The notes: generated from the letters alone by a model not told the origin. DNA of 64,000 nucleotides from Acidobacteriota bacterium (GCA_013289765.1 JABCZI010000001.1:496001-560000); one strand, 5' to 3'; positions 34,905-43,388 are shown, counted from the first letter of the stretch. Numbers and translations are program-made.

Positions 34905-35783
34905 ATGTCGAACAGCGTCAAACTGATTGAATGCCCGCGAGATGCCTGGCAGGGGCTGAAGGGGCAGATTCCGCCTGACATCAAGCGGGCTTATTTACAG
35001 GCTTTGATCAGCGCGGGGTTCAAGCACATTGATGCGGTTTCCTTCGTTTCGCCGAAGGCTGTGCCGCAGATGGCGGACTCGGAAGAAGTTTTGAAAGAAC
35101 TTGATCCACCCGATGACGTGGAAATCATCGGCATCGTGGTCAACGAAAGGGGCGCCCAGCGGGCCATTGAGACGCGTGCGGTAAAGACTTTGGGATTTCC
35201 GTATTCCATCTCGGAGACTTTTTTGCGCAAAAATCAAAATCAGTCCGCGGAGGGGGCGCTCGAAGAACTGGAAAAGATCCAGAAAAAAGCTGACGACGCC
35301 GCGCTTGATGTTGTCGTTTATATCTCCATGGCGTTCGGAAATCCGTATGGCGATTTGTGGAACGTGGACGAAGTGATCGAAGCCATCTCGCTGATGGAAG
35401 TTGACAACCTGCGGATGATTTCATTGGCCGATACCGTGGGCATGGCCACTCCTGAGCAAGTCAGTGAGCTCGTCGGCGCGGTGATGGCGAAGTACGATTA
35501 TCTTGAGATCGGAGTGCATTTGCATAGCCGTCCCGAGCACGCCGAGGCAAAGATTCTTGCTGCTTACGATGCCGGTTGCCGCCGTTTTGACTCTGCGATC
35601 GGCGGGCTCGGGGGTTGCCCATTCGCGCAGGATGCGCTGGTCGGGAACATTGCGACGGAGAAGGTGATCGAGGCACTCAAGCACCGCGGCGCGGAATTGC
35701 CACCGTTGAAACCGCTGGACACTTTGCTGCGAGCTACGGCGGAGATGGGCTCGCGCTACACATATTCTGTCATCGATGAATAA
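34905..35783 (+). CDS. Hydroxymethylglutaryl-CoA lyase family enzyme
   Basis: The 292-residue TIM-barrel enzyme begins with KLIECPRDAWQGLKGQIPPD, where the family has EVGPRDGLQ; the catalytic Arg is kept (CPRDAWQ) but the surrounding residues differ. It has HIDAVSFVSPKAVPQMADSEEVL, the metal ligands in GVHLHSRP, and the C-terminal signature GGLGGCPFAQDA with the catalytic Cys. It would cleave HMG-CoA to acetyl-CoA and acetoacetate. ATG 34905 is chosen; a GTG at 34890 lies in the preceding repeat. The altered N-terminal motif suggests it may use a related substrate. Confidence 0.85.
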   Translation: MSNSVKLIECPRDAWQGLKGQIPPDIKRAYLQALISAGFKHIDAVSFVSPKAVPQMADSEEVLKELDPPDDVEIIGIVVNERGAQRAIETRAVKTLGFPYSISETFLRKNQNQSAEGALEELEKIQKKADDAALDVVVYISMAFGNPYGDLWNVDEVIEAISLMEVDNLRMISLADTVGMATPEQVSELVGAVMAKYDYLEIGVHLHSRPEHAEAKILAAYDAGCRRFDSAIGGLGGCPFAQDALVGNIATEKVIEALKHRGAELPPLKPLDTLLRATAEMGSRYTYSVIDE

Positions 35784-35792
35784 GTTCTTGAT

Positions 35793-36575
35793 ATGAACTA
35801 CGGCACGATCCAGATCGCTTACGATTCCGGCGTCGCGACAATCACGCTGAACCGTCCGGACAAACGCAATGCAATCAGCTTTGAGTTGATTGACGATCTG
35901 CTGCGCGGACTGAAGGAAGTGGAAACATCTGACGCGACGGTGCTTATTCTAACCGGCGCTGGCAAAGCTTTTTCCTCAGGGATGGATCTCGACAATCTGA
36001 AACAGCTCATCGGGCGGTCGCCCGAACAGAACCTGAAAGATTCGGAGACGATGGTCCAGCTGTTTCGATCGCTTTATGAATTTCCCAAAATCACAATTGC
36101 GGCAGTGAACGGTGCGGCCATCGCGGGCGGCACGGGATTGGCTTTCCTGTGCGACTTCACTCTCGCTGTTCCGGAAGCTAAGTTCGGCTATACCGAAGTG
36201 CGCATCGGGTTTGTACCTGCAATTGTTTCAACCTTTTTGCTGCGGCAGGTGGGAGAGAAGCAGGCCCGCGATCTTTTGCTAACGGGAAGAATCATTGGCG
36301 CGGAGGAGGCGGCGGGCATGGGGTTGGTGAACGAAATCGTACCACCAGAAAATCTTATGGCGCGAGCCCGGGAGTTGGCAGCGCTGCTGATGGAGAACAG
36401 TCCTGCTTCTTTACGAGCGACCAAGAAATTGCTCAGCGACCATGCCCGTGCCGAACTCGACGTGCAGATTGAAGCTGCGGTCCGCGAAAATGCCGCGGTG
36501 CGCACAACTCCGGACTTTCGCGAGGGTGTTACATCGTTTCTGGAAAAGCGCAAACCGGTTTGGAGCAAGGAATGA
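35793..36575 (+). CDS. Enoyl-CoA hydratase/isomerase family (methylglutaconyl-CoA hydratase candidate)
   Basis: The 260-residue crotonase has NRPDKRNAISFELIDDL, the oxyanion-hole segment LTGAGKAFSSGMDLDNL, and VNGAAIAGGTGLAFLCDF followed by FGYTEVRIGFVPA, where the catalytic Glu of hydratases lies. It starts 9 bases after the HMG-CoA lyase-like gene and its stop overlaps the next start, so it is in one operon. By context it would hydrate 3-methylglutaconyl-CoA in leucine breakdown, though crotonase substrates cannot be read from sequence. Confidence 0.92.
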   Translation: MNYGTIQIAYDSGVATITLNRPDKRNAISFELIDDLLRGLKEVETSDATVLILTGAGKAFSSGMDLDNLKQLIGRSPEQNLKDSETMVQLFRSLYEFPKITIAAVNGAAIAGGTGLAFLCDFTLAVPEAKFGYTEVRIGFVPAIVSTFLLRQVGEKQARDLLLTGRIIGAEEAAGMGLVNEIVPPENLMARARELAALLMENSPASLRATKKLLSDHARAELDVQIEAAVRENAAVRTTPDFREGVTSFLEKRKPVWSKE

Positions 36576-37021
36576 ATTCACCTCAGCCGCAGGCGGTCAA
36601 CGAGACCCGGCTGCGCGTGCGCTATGCGGAGACCGATCAGATGGGAGTGGTTTACCACTCCAACCATTTCGTGTGGTTTGAAGTTGGGCGCGTCGAATTG
36701 CTGCGGCAGCTGGGCTTTTCTTATCGCGACATGGAGAGCAAGGATGACCGCTTTATTGCGGTAGCAGAGGCGAAGTGCCGCTATCGCGCTCCGGCGCATT
36801 ACGACGAAGAGATCGTGGTGAGAACTGAATTATTGAACGTGCGTGACTCGGTGGTTCACTTTGGCTACACATTGCGGCGAGCTTCGGATGGCTTACTGCT
36901 GGCGGAAGGCGAGACGACCCACATCGTCACGGATGCGGAGATGAAAATTGCTGTTTTGCCGGAAAAATATTTGACTGCGTTTCGAGCAGCGGTCGGAAAG
37001 CAGAACGGGAAGCCCTCTTGA
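36572..37021 (+). CDS. Acyl-CoA thioesterase, YbgC/FadM (4HBT) family
   Basis: The start is ATG 36572, overlapping the hydratase stop by ATGA. The 149-residue hot-dog-fold protein has RVRYAETDQMGVVYHSNHFVWFEVGR split across the first 45 residues, including the catalytic Asp in the DQMG loop, and AKCRYRAPAHYDEEI. It hydrolyses an acyl-CoA thioester, probably relieving accumulation of pathway intermediates. It overlaps the hutH start, so it is translationally coupled on both sides. Confidence 0.92.
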   Translation: MNSPQPQAVNETRLRVRYAETDQMGVVYHSNHFVWFEVGRVELLRQLGFSYRDMESKDDRFIAVAEAKCRYRAPAHYDEEIVVRTELLNVRDSVVHFGYTLRRASDGLLLAEGETTHIVTDAEMKIAVLPEKYLTAFRAAVGKQNGKPS

Positions 37022-38547
37022 ACGCTCTTCACATCAGCGGTAACGACCTCACTCTGGAAGCGGTGCGCGAGGTAGCGCTCGAGCGTCGGCCTGTGCTGCT
37101 GTCCGCCGATGCGCGCGAAACTGTGGACCAGGCGCGCGCTGTCGTCGACGATATCGTCTCCAGCAATACTCTGGCGTACGCGATCACGACCGGCGTGGGC
37201 AAGCTCAGCGACGTGCGCATTGCCGGTGAGCAGATTCGCGAATTGCAGGTAAATCTTTTGCGTTCGCATGCTGTAGGGATTGGCGAGCCGCTTTCAGTGG
37301 CGGAGACGCGGGCCATGATGCTGTTGCGGGCCAATTCTCTTGCCAAGGGATTTTCGGGCGTACGGGCGGTCGTAATCGATACTCTCTGCGAAATGCTGAA
37401 CCGTGGCGTCACGCCTTTCGTGCCGTCGCAAGGAAGCGTGGGCGCGAGTGGGGATCTAGCTCCGCTGGCGCATCTGGCGCTGGCCTTGATTGGCGAGGGC
37501 GAATGCGTGGATGCTGGGGGCGCGCGAATTACGAGCGCTGACGTGCTGAAGCGAGCGCAGATTAAGCCGTTGGTGCTGGAGGCGAAAGAGTCAATCTCGC
37601 TGATCAACGGTACACAGGGCATGCTGGCTGTAGGCACGCTTGCGCTGTTGGCCGCGGAAACGCTTGTGGATTCCGCTGACGTGCTGGGCGGGCTGTGTTG
37701 CGACGCGTTGAAAGGAACCGATGCGGCGTTCGACGAGCGCATTCATAAGGCACGTCCGCACAACGGGCAGATGAAAACCGCGGCGAATTTGCGCAAGATG
37801 CTGGAAGGCAGCCAGATTCGCGAGTCGCACCGCGAGTGCGGCCGCGTGCAGGACGCCTACTCGCTGCGTTGCATTCCGCAGGTGCATGGCGCGGTGCGCG
37901 ATACGCTGGCGCACTGCCGCGAGGTCTTTGAGATTGAGGCGAACTCCGCGGTGGATAACCCGCTGGTGTTTATCACCGACGCAAAGAATTCCGAGGGCGA
38001 CGTTATCTCGGGGGGGAATTTTCATGGTGAGCCGCTAGCGTTCGCCTTGGATTTTTTAGGGATCGCATTGAGCGCGCTTGCCGGAATCAGCGAGCGCAGA
38101 ATTGAGCGCTTGGTGAATCCTGCGCTCAGCGAGGGGTTGCCGCCTTTTCTGGCACAAGGTGCGGGGCTGAACTCAGGTTTCATGATGCCGCAGGTTACGG
38201 CAGCGGCGTTGGTGAGTGAAAATAAAGTTCTGGCGCATCCCGCGTCGGTGGATTCGATTACAACCTCGGGCAACAAAGAAGATTACGTTTCTATGGGCAT
38301 GACGGCGGCGAACAAACTGAGGCGCATTGTCGAGAACACCCGCAATGTTCTCGCCATTGAAGCCATGGCGGTGGCTCAGGCCCTCGACTTTCTTTCTCCG
38401 CTCAAGAGTTCGATACGCGGACAGGCGGCGCATTCTGCGATTCGGTCAGTGTGTCCGACGATGGAAAAAGACCGCGTGATGTACAAGGACTTCACGAGGC
38501 TGGCGGAGCTGATTGCGAGCGGGAAGGTGGCCGAGGCAATCCGCTGA
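37018..38547 (+). CDS. hutH: Histidine ammonia-lyase
   Basis: TTG 37018 overlaps the thioesterase stop. The 509-residue protein matches the aromatic ammonia-lyase length and has Ala143-Ser144-Gly145 (QGSVGASGDLAPLAHL), which cyclises to the MIO cofactor. Other landmarks are AITTGVGKL (with the catalytic Tyr in LAYAITTG), LINGTQGM, DAYSLRCIPQVHG and GNFHGEP. It deaminates histidine to urocanate. No other hut gene is adjacent, so it is attached to an acyl-CoA operon rather than a hut operon. A tyrosine or phenylalanine lyase is less likely but possible. Confidence 0.93.
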   Translation: MNALHISGNDLTLEAVREVALERRPVLLSADARETVDQARAVVDDIVSSNTLAYAITTGVGKLSDVRIAGEQIRELQVNLLRSHAVGIGEPLSVAETRAMMLLRANSLAKGFSGVRAVVIDTLCEMLNRGVTPFVPSQGSVGASGDLAPLAHLALALIGEGECVDAGGARITSADVLKRAQIKPLVLEAKESISLINGTQGMLAVGTLALLAAETLVDSADVLGGLCCDALKGTDAAFDERIHKARPHNGQMKTAANLRKMLEGSQIRESHRECGRVQDAYSLRCIPQVHGAVRDTLAHCREVFEIEANSAVDNPLVFITDAKNSEGDVISGGNFHGEPLAFALDFLGIALSALAGISERRIERLVNPALSEGLPPFLAQGAGLNSGFMMPQVTAAALVSENKVLAHPASVDSITTSGNKEDYVSMGMTAANKLRRIVENTRNVLAIEAMAVAQALDFLSPLKSSIRGQAAHSAIRSVCPTMEKDRVMYKDFTRLAELIASGKVAEAIR

Positions 38548-38575
38548 GCAAGCCGAGTTGCCACTCTGAACCAAG

Positions 38576-39202
38576 TCAGAGAGCCGGTTCCACCCGAACG
38601 ACAGCGCTGCCATCCAATCCCAACTTATCAGCAATCCCCTGCAGAGCCTCAATGCAGAAGGCGATGTGCTCGTCCAGATCCACGCCGAGAGCGGCGGCGC
38701 CAGTGATGATGTCGTCGCGGTTCACTTTGCGGGCGAAGGCTTTGTCTTTCATTCTTTTTCTCACTGACTTCGTGTCCACTTCAGCTAAAGATTTTCCCGG
38801 CTTGATCAGGGCGACGGCGGTGATGAATCCGGCGAGTTCGTCGCAGGCGAAGAGGGCTTTTTCCATGGGAGTATCGCGGGTGACGCCGGTGTATTCGGCG
38901 TGCGACATGATGGCCCGCATAATTACATCAGGCCATCCGCGCTGCTTCAAGATTTCGTTGCCTTTGTAGGGATGGTCTTCGAGGCTGGGATATTTTTCGT
39001 AGTCGAAGTCGTGAGTGAGTCCGACGATGCCCCAGAGGTCTTCTTTGGATAGTCCCATTGCTGACGCCTCAGAGTTCTCCGAACCCGAAAACTTGTGCGA
39101 GCAGGCGCGCATGCAGGCCTCTACTGCCAGCGCGTGCTTGCTTAGACTTTCCGATTGAGTGAACTCAGTTAGTAAACACCATGCAGACTCACGATCTATC
39201 AT
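38576..39202 (-). CDS. HD-domain phosphohydrolase-like protein
   Basis: The 208-residue protein from ATG 39202 has the HD pattern: His23 in SLSKHALAVE, His64-Asp65 in GLTHDFDYEKYP, His in MSHAEY and a distal Asp in FACDELAGFI. Proteins of this size with this pattern are usually annotated as HDIG or HD hydrolases that act on nucleotides or phosphate esters. It is convergent with hutH. The substrate is unknown. An upstream in-frame extension to 39319 looks non-coding. Confidence 0.85.
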   Translation of the reverse strand: MIDRESAWCLLTEFTQSESLSKHALAVEACMRACSHKFSGSENSEASAMGLSKEDLWGIVGLTHDFDYEKYPSLEDHPYKGNEILKQRGWPDVIMRAIMSHAEYTGVTRDTPMEKALFACDELAGFITAVALIKPGKSLAEVDTKSVRKRMKDKAFARKVNRDDIITGAAALGVDLDEHIAFCIEALQGIADKLGLDGSAVVRVEPAL

Positions 39203-39403
39203 GCTTTTGGCCTGTCTTCCGCGGGATCTCCCCGCTTTGTTTTGGTTTTCACCGGCGCAACTTGCGGCTTCATGCATTTTAACCTTGACATCCACAGGGC
39301 TAGTACCGCAGATTGGCACTGCAGTAGGAACCTCTCCCCCAGTTTATTAAGGTTCCAAAAGTAAAAAGTAAGGAGTAGCCCGCTCTGGCACTCCCACAAC
39401 CCG

Positions 39404-39943
39404 ATGGCCACGAACCTTGCCCCAGTAGATTCTAGGGAAGTCGTCCGTTGCGATCATTGCCTGCTGGTTCAATTCCGTACGGTGAATAACAATTGCCGTC
39501 GCTGCCACTCGTCCATGGACGAGGAGCCAGAGCCTGAACCCGTGGTGCTTGCGCCTACCGTAATGATGCCCATGCCCGGCACCGGGCGGGGACACTTGAA
39601 CCTGGCAACGTCGATCCGCTCGCTGAGACTGCGAAGCGGGCTGAGCCAGCGGCAACTGGCACTACGCATGTCGGTGCCGCGAACTTACGTTTCCAAAATT
39701 GAAAACGAGAAAGCTACGCCTACGCTGTCGTCCCTGGAACGGCTGGCGCGAGCCCTGGAGGTGACCGTGCCGGAACTGCTGAGTGGCGGAGAAAAGAGCC
39801 GCCAGGACGAGATCAGCGAATTGGTGAAAGACCAGTTCATCGCGGAGATTCTGCCGTTTGTTTCGCAGCTGAACGGGATGCAGATGTCGAGCGTCCTGAC
39901 TCAGTTGCGGGATTTGACGGTGCGGCCGCGAAGGACGGCGTAG
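39404..39943 (+). CDS. XRE-family regulator with N-terminal zinc ribbon
   Basis: The 179-residue protein has an N-terminal CxxC pair set (Cys16/Cys19 and Cys31/Cys34) forming a zinc ribbon, then a Pro/Glu-rich linker. A helix-turn-helix of the Cro/CI type follows at about 68-125 (IRSLRLRSGLSQRQLALRM, VPRTYVSKIENEKATPTLSSL). It then has a helical tail. The combination suggests a transcription regulator that senses metal or protein partners. A folded RNA element and terminator follow at once, before the htrA-like gene. Confidence 0.88.
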   Translation: MATNLAPVDSREVVRCDHCLLVQFRTVNNNCRRCHSSMDEEPEPEPVVLAPTVMMPMPGTGRGHLNLATSIRSLRLRSGLSQRQLALRMSVPRTYVSKIENEKATPTLSSLERLARALEVTVPELLSGGEKSRQDEISELVKDQFIAEILPFVSQLNGMQMSSVLTQLRDLTVRPRRTA

Positions 39944-39954
39944 GAAGATTTCAT

Positions 39955-40041
39955 GTGGAGACAGCCGCCACCCGGCTGTCCGGGCCGGCGAAGGCGGCTG
40001 CTCTATCCACGGAGTTTATCCGGGCAACCAGCCAACTCAAT
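39955..40041 (+). ncRNA. Structured RNA candidate (riboswitch-like leader or 3' element)
   Basis: Reading on the plus strand, GTGGA (39955-39959) pairs with TCCAC (40006-40010). Inside it AGCCGCC (39963-39969) pairs with GGCGGCT (39993-39999), and CCCGG-CTGT-CCGGG (39971-39984) forms a tetraloop hairpin. A second stem pairs GAGTT (40012-40016) with AACTC (40034-40038) around CCGGGCAACCAGCC. The intrinsic terminator at 40042 follows directly. CCCGGC at 39971-39976 is also complementary to GCCGGG of the terminator, so a switch between two folds is possible. I cannot assign it to a known RNA class. Confidence 0.45.
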
Positions 40042-40076
40042 GCCGGGACCGATTTTGGTCCCGGCTTTTTTGTTTT
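40042..40076 (+). terminator. Strong intrinsic terminator
   Basis: GCCGGGACC (40042-40050) and GGTCCCGGC (40057-40065) form a perfect 9-base stem with loop GATTTT, followed by TTTTTTGTTTT. It ends transcription from the XRE gene or from the folded RNA before it. Confidence 0.93.
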
Positions 40077-40088
40077 GGATAGATGCGT

Positions 40089-40185
40089 GCCTTTCGCCCC
40101 TTCGGGGCTGGTTTCCCCTCCGCGTATTCCCACAGCTTACGCCGTGGGCTGCATTCTTTCGCTGCTTCGCGGCTCTGCTCCGGCT
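40089..40185 (+). repeat. Dispersed palindromic repeat element upstream of the htrA-like gene
   Basis: The region has GCCCC-TTC-GGGGC (40096-40108), CCCACAGC-TTAC-GCCGTGGG (40129-40148, one mismatch) and a further partial hairpin near 40150-40175. Its pattern resembles mobile palindromic repeats common between acidobacterial genes (from memory). An in-frame open extension of the protease runs through it, but this is repeat sequence and not protein-like. Confidence 0.6.
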
Positions 40186-40229
40186 CAGCTGCCGTGAATC
40201 CGCAGGAGATCGATTTTCATCTATCCAGC

Positions 40230-41330
40230 ATGAACTACGAAGAAGTTGGAAATGCTTTCTCTGCTCAGCCGGTCTTTCCCTCGGCAGTGAACCAAACTGA
40301 TCTCAATGGTTCCCAGGAAGAGCGGCAGCCAGAGGCGGCGGCGGTTGCGCGTACGCCTGCTTTCGATGATTCCCTGCTAGACGCGTATTCTCGCGCGGTC
40401 ACCGGCGCTGTTGGACGCGTAAGTCCTTCGGTGGTGAATATTGAGGTACACACGGCTTCCGGCCGCACGCGCTCGGGCGAGCCGCGCGAACGACGCGGCG
40501 GAGGCTCGGGATTTGTATTTACTCCTGACGGGCTGATTCTGACGAACAGCCACGTCGTGCATGATGCCCGGCGCATCGAAGTGACGCTGGCGGACGGGCG
40601 ACGGATGCCGGCAACGGCGATCGGTGACGATCCAGCGAGCGACTTGGCGGTGATTCGCATAGACGAGGCGCGCGTGGATGAGCCCGGCCTGATTGCGGCC
40701 GCTCTCGGCGATTCTCAGCAGCTTCGGGTGGGGCAACTCGTGGTTGCGATTGGAAACCCGTATGGATTTCAGTCGACAGTGACGGCGGGTGTGGTGAGCG
40801 CGCTGGGGCGGTCGCTGCGATCGTATTCGGGGCGGTTGATTGACGATGTAGTCCAAACGGATGCGGCGCTGAACCCAGGCAACTCCGGCGGTCCGCTGGT
40901 GGATTCCGCGGGGCGGGTGGTCGGAGTGAACACGGCAACGATTCTTCCGGCGCAGGGAATTTGTTTTGCCATCGGGATCAATACTGCGAAGTTCGTAGCG
41001 AGCCGCCTGTTGCGCGATGGGCGGATTCGCCGGAGCTACATCGGCGTCTCGGCGCAGACGGTGCCGATTCACCGGCGCGTGGTGCGCTTCTACGATTTGC
41101 CGAAGGAATCGGGCGCGCTGGTTTTGTCGGTCGAGGAGAATAGTCCGGCGAAGGGCGCGGGGCTCCGAGATGGCGACGTTATTGTGGCGCTGGAAGGCAA
41201 GCCTGTCGCTGGTGTGGACGATCTTCATCGCGTGCTGACGGATGTTCGCGTAGGCGTGAGCTGCTCGCTGACCGTACTGAGGCTGACGGAGAAGCTGGAG
41301 TTGAAGATCGTGCCGGAGGAAGCGAAGTAA
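40230..41330 (+). CDS. HtrA/DegP-like serine protease with PDZ domain
   Basis: From ATG 40230 the 366-residue protein has a trypsin-like domain (about 50-245) with His108 (LTNSHVVHD), Asp138 (DPASDLAVI) and Ser219 (NPGNSGGPL), then one PDZ domain (about 265-360, VEENSPAKGAGLRDGDVIVAL). No signal peptide or membrane anchor is visible, unlike classical DegP, so it may act in the cytoplasm or its start may be misjudged. The upstream region has a terminator and a dispersed repeat. It probably degrades damaged proteins. Confidence 0.92.
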   Translation: MNYEEVGNAFSAQPVFPSAVNQTDLNGSQEERQPEAAAVARTPAFDDSLLDAYSRAVTGAVGRVSPSVVNIEVHTASGRTRSGEPRERRGGGSGFVFTPDGLILTNSHVVHDARRIEVTLADGRRMPATAIGDDPASDLAVIRIDEARVDEPGLIAAALGDSQQLRVGQLVVAIGNPYGFQSTVTAGVVSALGRSLRSYSGRLIDDVVQTDAALNPGNSGGPLVDSAGRVVGVNTATILPAQGICFAIGINTAKFVASRLLRDGRIRRSYIGVSAQTVPIHRRVVRFYDLPKESGALVLSVEENSPAKGAGLRDGDVIVALEGKPVAGVDDLHRVLTDVRVGVSCSLTVLRLTEKLELKIVPEEAK

Positions 41331-41337
41331 GGCCAAG

Positions 41338-42423
41338 TCAATTCGTTCTAGATTCCCTGGGGATTCCCAATGGGCCACCGCCGCCGCATCCGGTGATCAG
41401 GGGCGTACATGAGAATTCAACGGTTCTTGTCCGGGCCCTCTCTTGGACTCGCTCGATGCCACGCATCACGAGGAGACCGTTAGATCGACCGTCGGAGAGA
41501 GACCCAGTTGCGGTGACGGAGTAAATGTAGTGAGTCTTCAATTGCAATTCCGCCCGCCACGTCTGTTGACGTCCTTTGACCATTAGGGTCGTGCTGCTAA
41601 CTGGCTTTTCGGCGTACTGGTCAGGGAAGGCCACCTTGCCGAGAAGGGACCCGGAGAAGGAGATAATTTTGCCTGCAAGTGACAATCGAGATATATCTCT
41701 CACACGCATCAAATCTTCGATGTCATATGACCCTCTCGCAGTCAGGATTGCGCGCGTCATAATTTGGCACCAGACATCGTAGTAAGCAAAAGCTGGCTCA
41801 CCACTGCTGAAGAAACCACGCGGGTACAAGGGATCGAGAGGGTGTGTTTTGCATTCACGAAAGCAAGGTGGGTGAACATTACCTTTTCGGACGTATTCAA
41901 GAAGCTCTTGCGTCACATAGTTCCAGGAGGTGTTTGGCTCGAGTGAAATGTCGAAGCCTTGTTCCTTCCTGAGTCCATCTTCTTGCCGGAATTGATCTTT
42001 CAACAGCGCGTAGGCGTGGAAATACTCGCTTGGAGTAAGCTGGACAAACAGTTGCCTGATGCGCTCCGCATTCTTGTAATCGACCATGAAAAAGGCTGTT
42101 CGCGACCTAGCGAGCCGAATCGATTCCGCGGCGCACTCCGCTTCCCAGGACTGCTTGTACGCGCTTATCTCTGAGGGCCTCAGCCTCGCCGTCAACGACG
42201 GAGGGGCTGTCGCCTTGTCATGGTGCGGGAGGCACAGGACTGCCAGATTCGTCTGGTCGTTGTTCGAGTTGTTGCCGTCAATATGGTGGATTTGCACGTC
42301 GATTCGTTGACAGATGCAGCACGCATGTCTGTTTGCGAGGAGGACGGTCGTTCTTAATGAGTCGAGTATCGCAGTTCTCATCGATCGAAAGTGCGGGACT
42401 TTCCTTCCTGCATGCCTAGCCAC
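41338..42423 (-). CDS. HNH endonuclease-domain protein with long C-terminal region
   Basis: The first 75 residues contain a zinc-supported HNH motif: Cys35-x2-Cys38 (CCICQ), IHHIDGNNSNN at 45-55, and NLAVLCLPHHDKA at 59-71. The remaining 290 residues are unlike any domain I know; they are soluble and mixed alpha/beta. The GTG start at 42423 is uncertain; ATG 42381 is the alternative. The gene lies on the minus strand between plus-strand genes, convergent with htrA, and is a likely transferred passenger. A role in DNA cleavage or defence is inference. Confidence 0.8.
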   Translation of the reverse strand: MARHAGRKVPHFRSMRTAILDSLRTTVLLANRHACCICQRIDVQIHHIDGNNSNNDQTNLAVLCLPHHDKATAPPSLTARLRPSEISAYKQSWEAECAAESIRLARSRTAFFMVDYKNAERIRQLFVQLTPSEYFHAYALLKDQFRQEDGLRKEQGFDISLEPNTSWNYVTQELLEYVRKGNVHPPCFRECKTHPLDPLYPRGFFSSGEPAFAYYDVWCQIMTRAILTARGSYDIEDLMRVRDISRLSLAGKIISFSGSLLGKVAFPDQYAEKPVSSTTLMVKGRQQTWRAELQLKTHYIYSVTATGSLSDGRSNGLLVMRGIERVQERARTRTVEFSCTPLITGCGGGGPLGIPRESRTN

Positions 42424-42550
42424 AGAATACCAAGTTTAGCCGGCACCCTCGCGTTGGCCGGAACTGTTCGACGGTGCGGGAGCATAAGTTCTCTTCCCCT
42501 CATTGCAACCGCTTCCCTGCTGTGGTAGCTTCTATCCGAAGGGGATCACT

Positions 42551-43360
42551 TTGCAACACAAAGTTCTCGCCGGACTGGACCGGAAAGAAGCGGAAGTCTA
42601 CCGGCAGCTTGATCCAGGGCGGCTCCCAAAGCACATCGCCATCATCATGGACGGCAACGGGCGCTGGGCGAAACGGCGCCACATGCCGCGCGTGGCCGGG
42701 CATCGCGCCGGGGTTGCAGCCGTGCGCTCGACGGTCGAGACGGCGGCTCGCATCGGCATTCACGCCATTACTCTTTATGCTTTTTCCGAGGAGAACTGGA
42801 AGCGACCCCAGAGCGAAATCGATTTCCTGATGCGGTTGCTGAGCCGCTATCTGAAGGCGGAAGTTCCCACGCTGAATAAGAACAATATTCGTCTGGAGTA
42901 CATCGGGCGGCAGCACGAACTCCCGGAAGATGTGCAGGATCGCATGGAGTGGGCGCGTGCCAGCACGGCGCATAATACCGGAACTGTGTTGACGCTGGCT
43001 TTGAACTACAGCGCGCGCAGCGAACTGGTGGACGCGTTTCGTTCCATGGTCAATGCCGCCTCACAGAATGGCGGTGTCGAACATTTGCGGATCGACGAAG
43101 AGACCGTTGCCAATCACCTCTACACGCGCCACCTGCCCGACCCGGATCTGGTCGTGCGGACTTCGGGCGAGATGCGGCTCAGCAACTTTCTGCTTTGGCA
43201 ATTGGCATACGCTGAGATTTATGTCACGTCCACCCTGTGGCCCGATTTCCGTGGATTCCATTTACTCGAAGCAATTGCCCAGTATCAGAAGCGGGAGCGG
43301 CGCTATGGCGGGTTGAACCATGGCGACGCGCATGCCGAACCGGCCAAGGTCCTCAAATAG
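42551..43360 (+). CDS. uppS: Undecaprenyl diphosphate synthase
   Basis: TTG 42551 is chosen because AAGGGGAT precedes it. The 269-residue product has the catalytic Asp34 in IAIIMDGNGRWAKRR and family landmarks HRAGVAAVR, LYAFSEENWKRP, VVRTSGEMRLSNFLLWQ and the C-terminal WPDF. It condenses isopentenyl diphosphate units to make the C55 lipid carrier for cell-wall precursors. It heads the conserved order uppS-cdsA-dxr-rseP. Confidence 0.95.
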   Translation: MQHKVLAGLDRKEAEVYRQLDPGRLPKHIAIIMDGNGRWAKRRHMPRVAGHRAGVAAVRSTVETAARIGIHAITLYAFSEENWKRPQSEIDFLMRLLSRYLKAEVPTLNKNNIRLEYIGRQHELPEDVQDRMEWARASTAHNTGTVLTLALNYSARSELVDAFRSMVNAASQNGGVEHLRIDEETVANHLYTRHLPDPDLVVRTSGEMRLSNFLLWQLAYAEIYVTSTLWPDFRGFHLLEAIAQYQKRERRYGGLNHGDAHAEPAKVLK

Positions 43361-43388
43361 ATTCCCACCTACTGCGAAGAGTGCTACA

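Noticed and set aside
40083..40229. Upstream extension of the HtrA-like protease to ATG 40083
   Set aside because: The added 49 codons run through a palindromic repeat and give no signal peptide; ATG 40230 is preferred.
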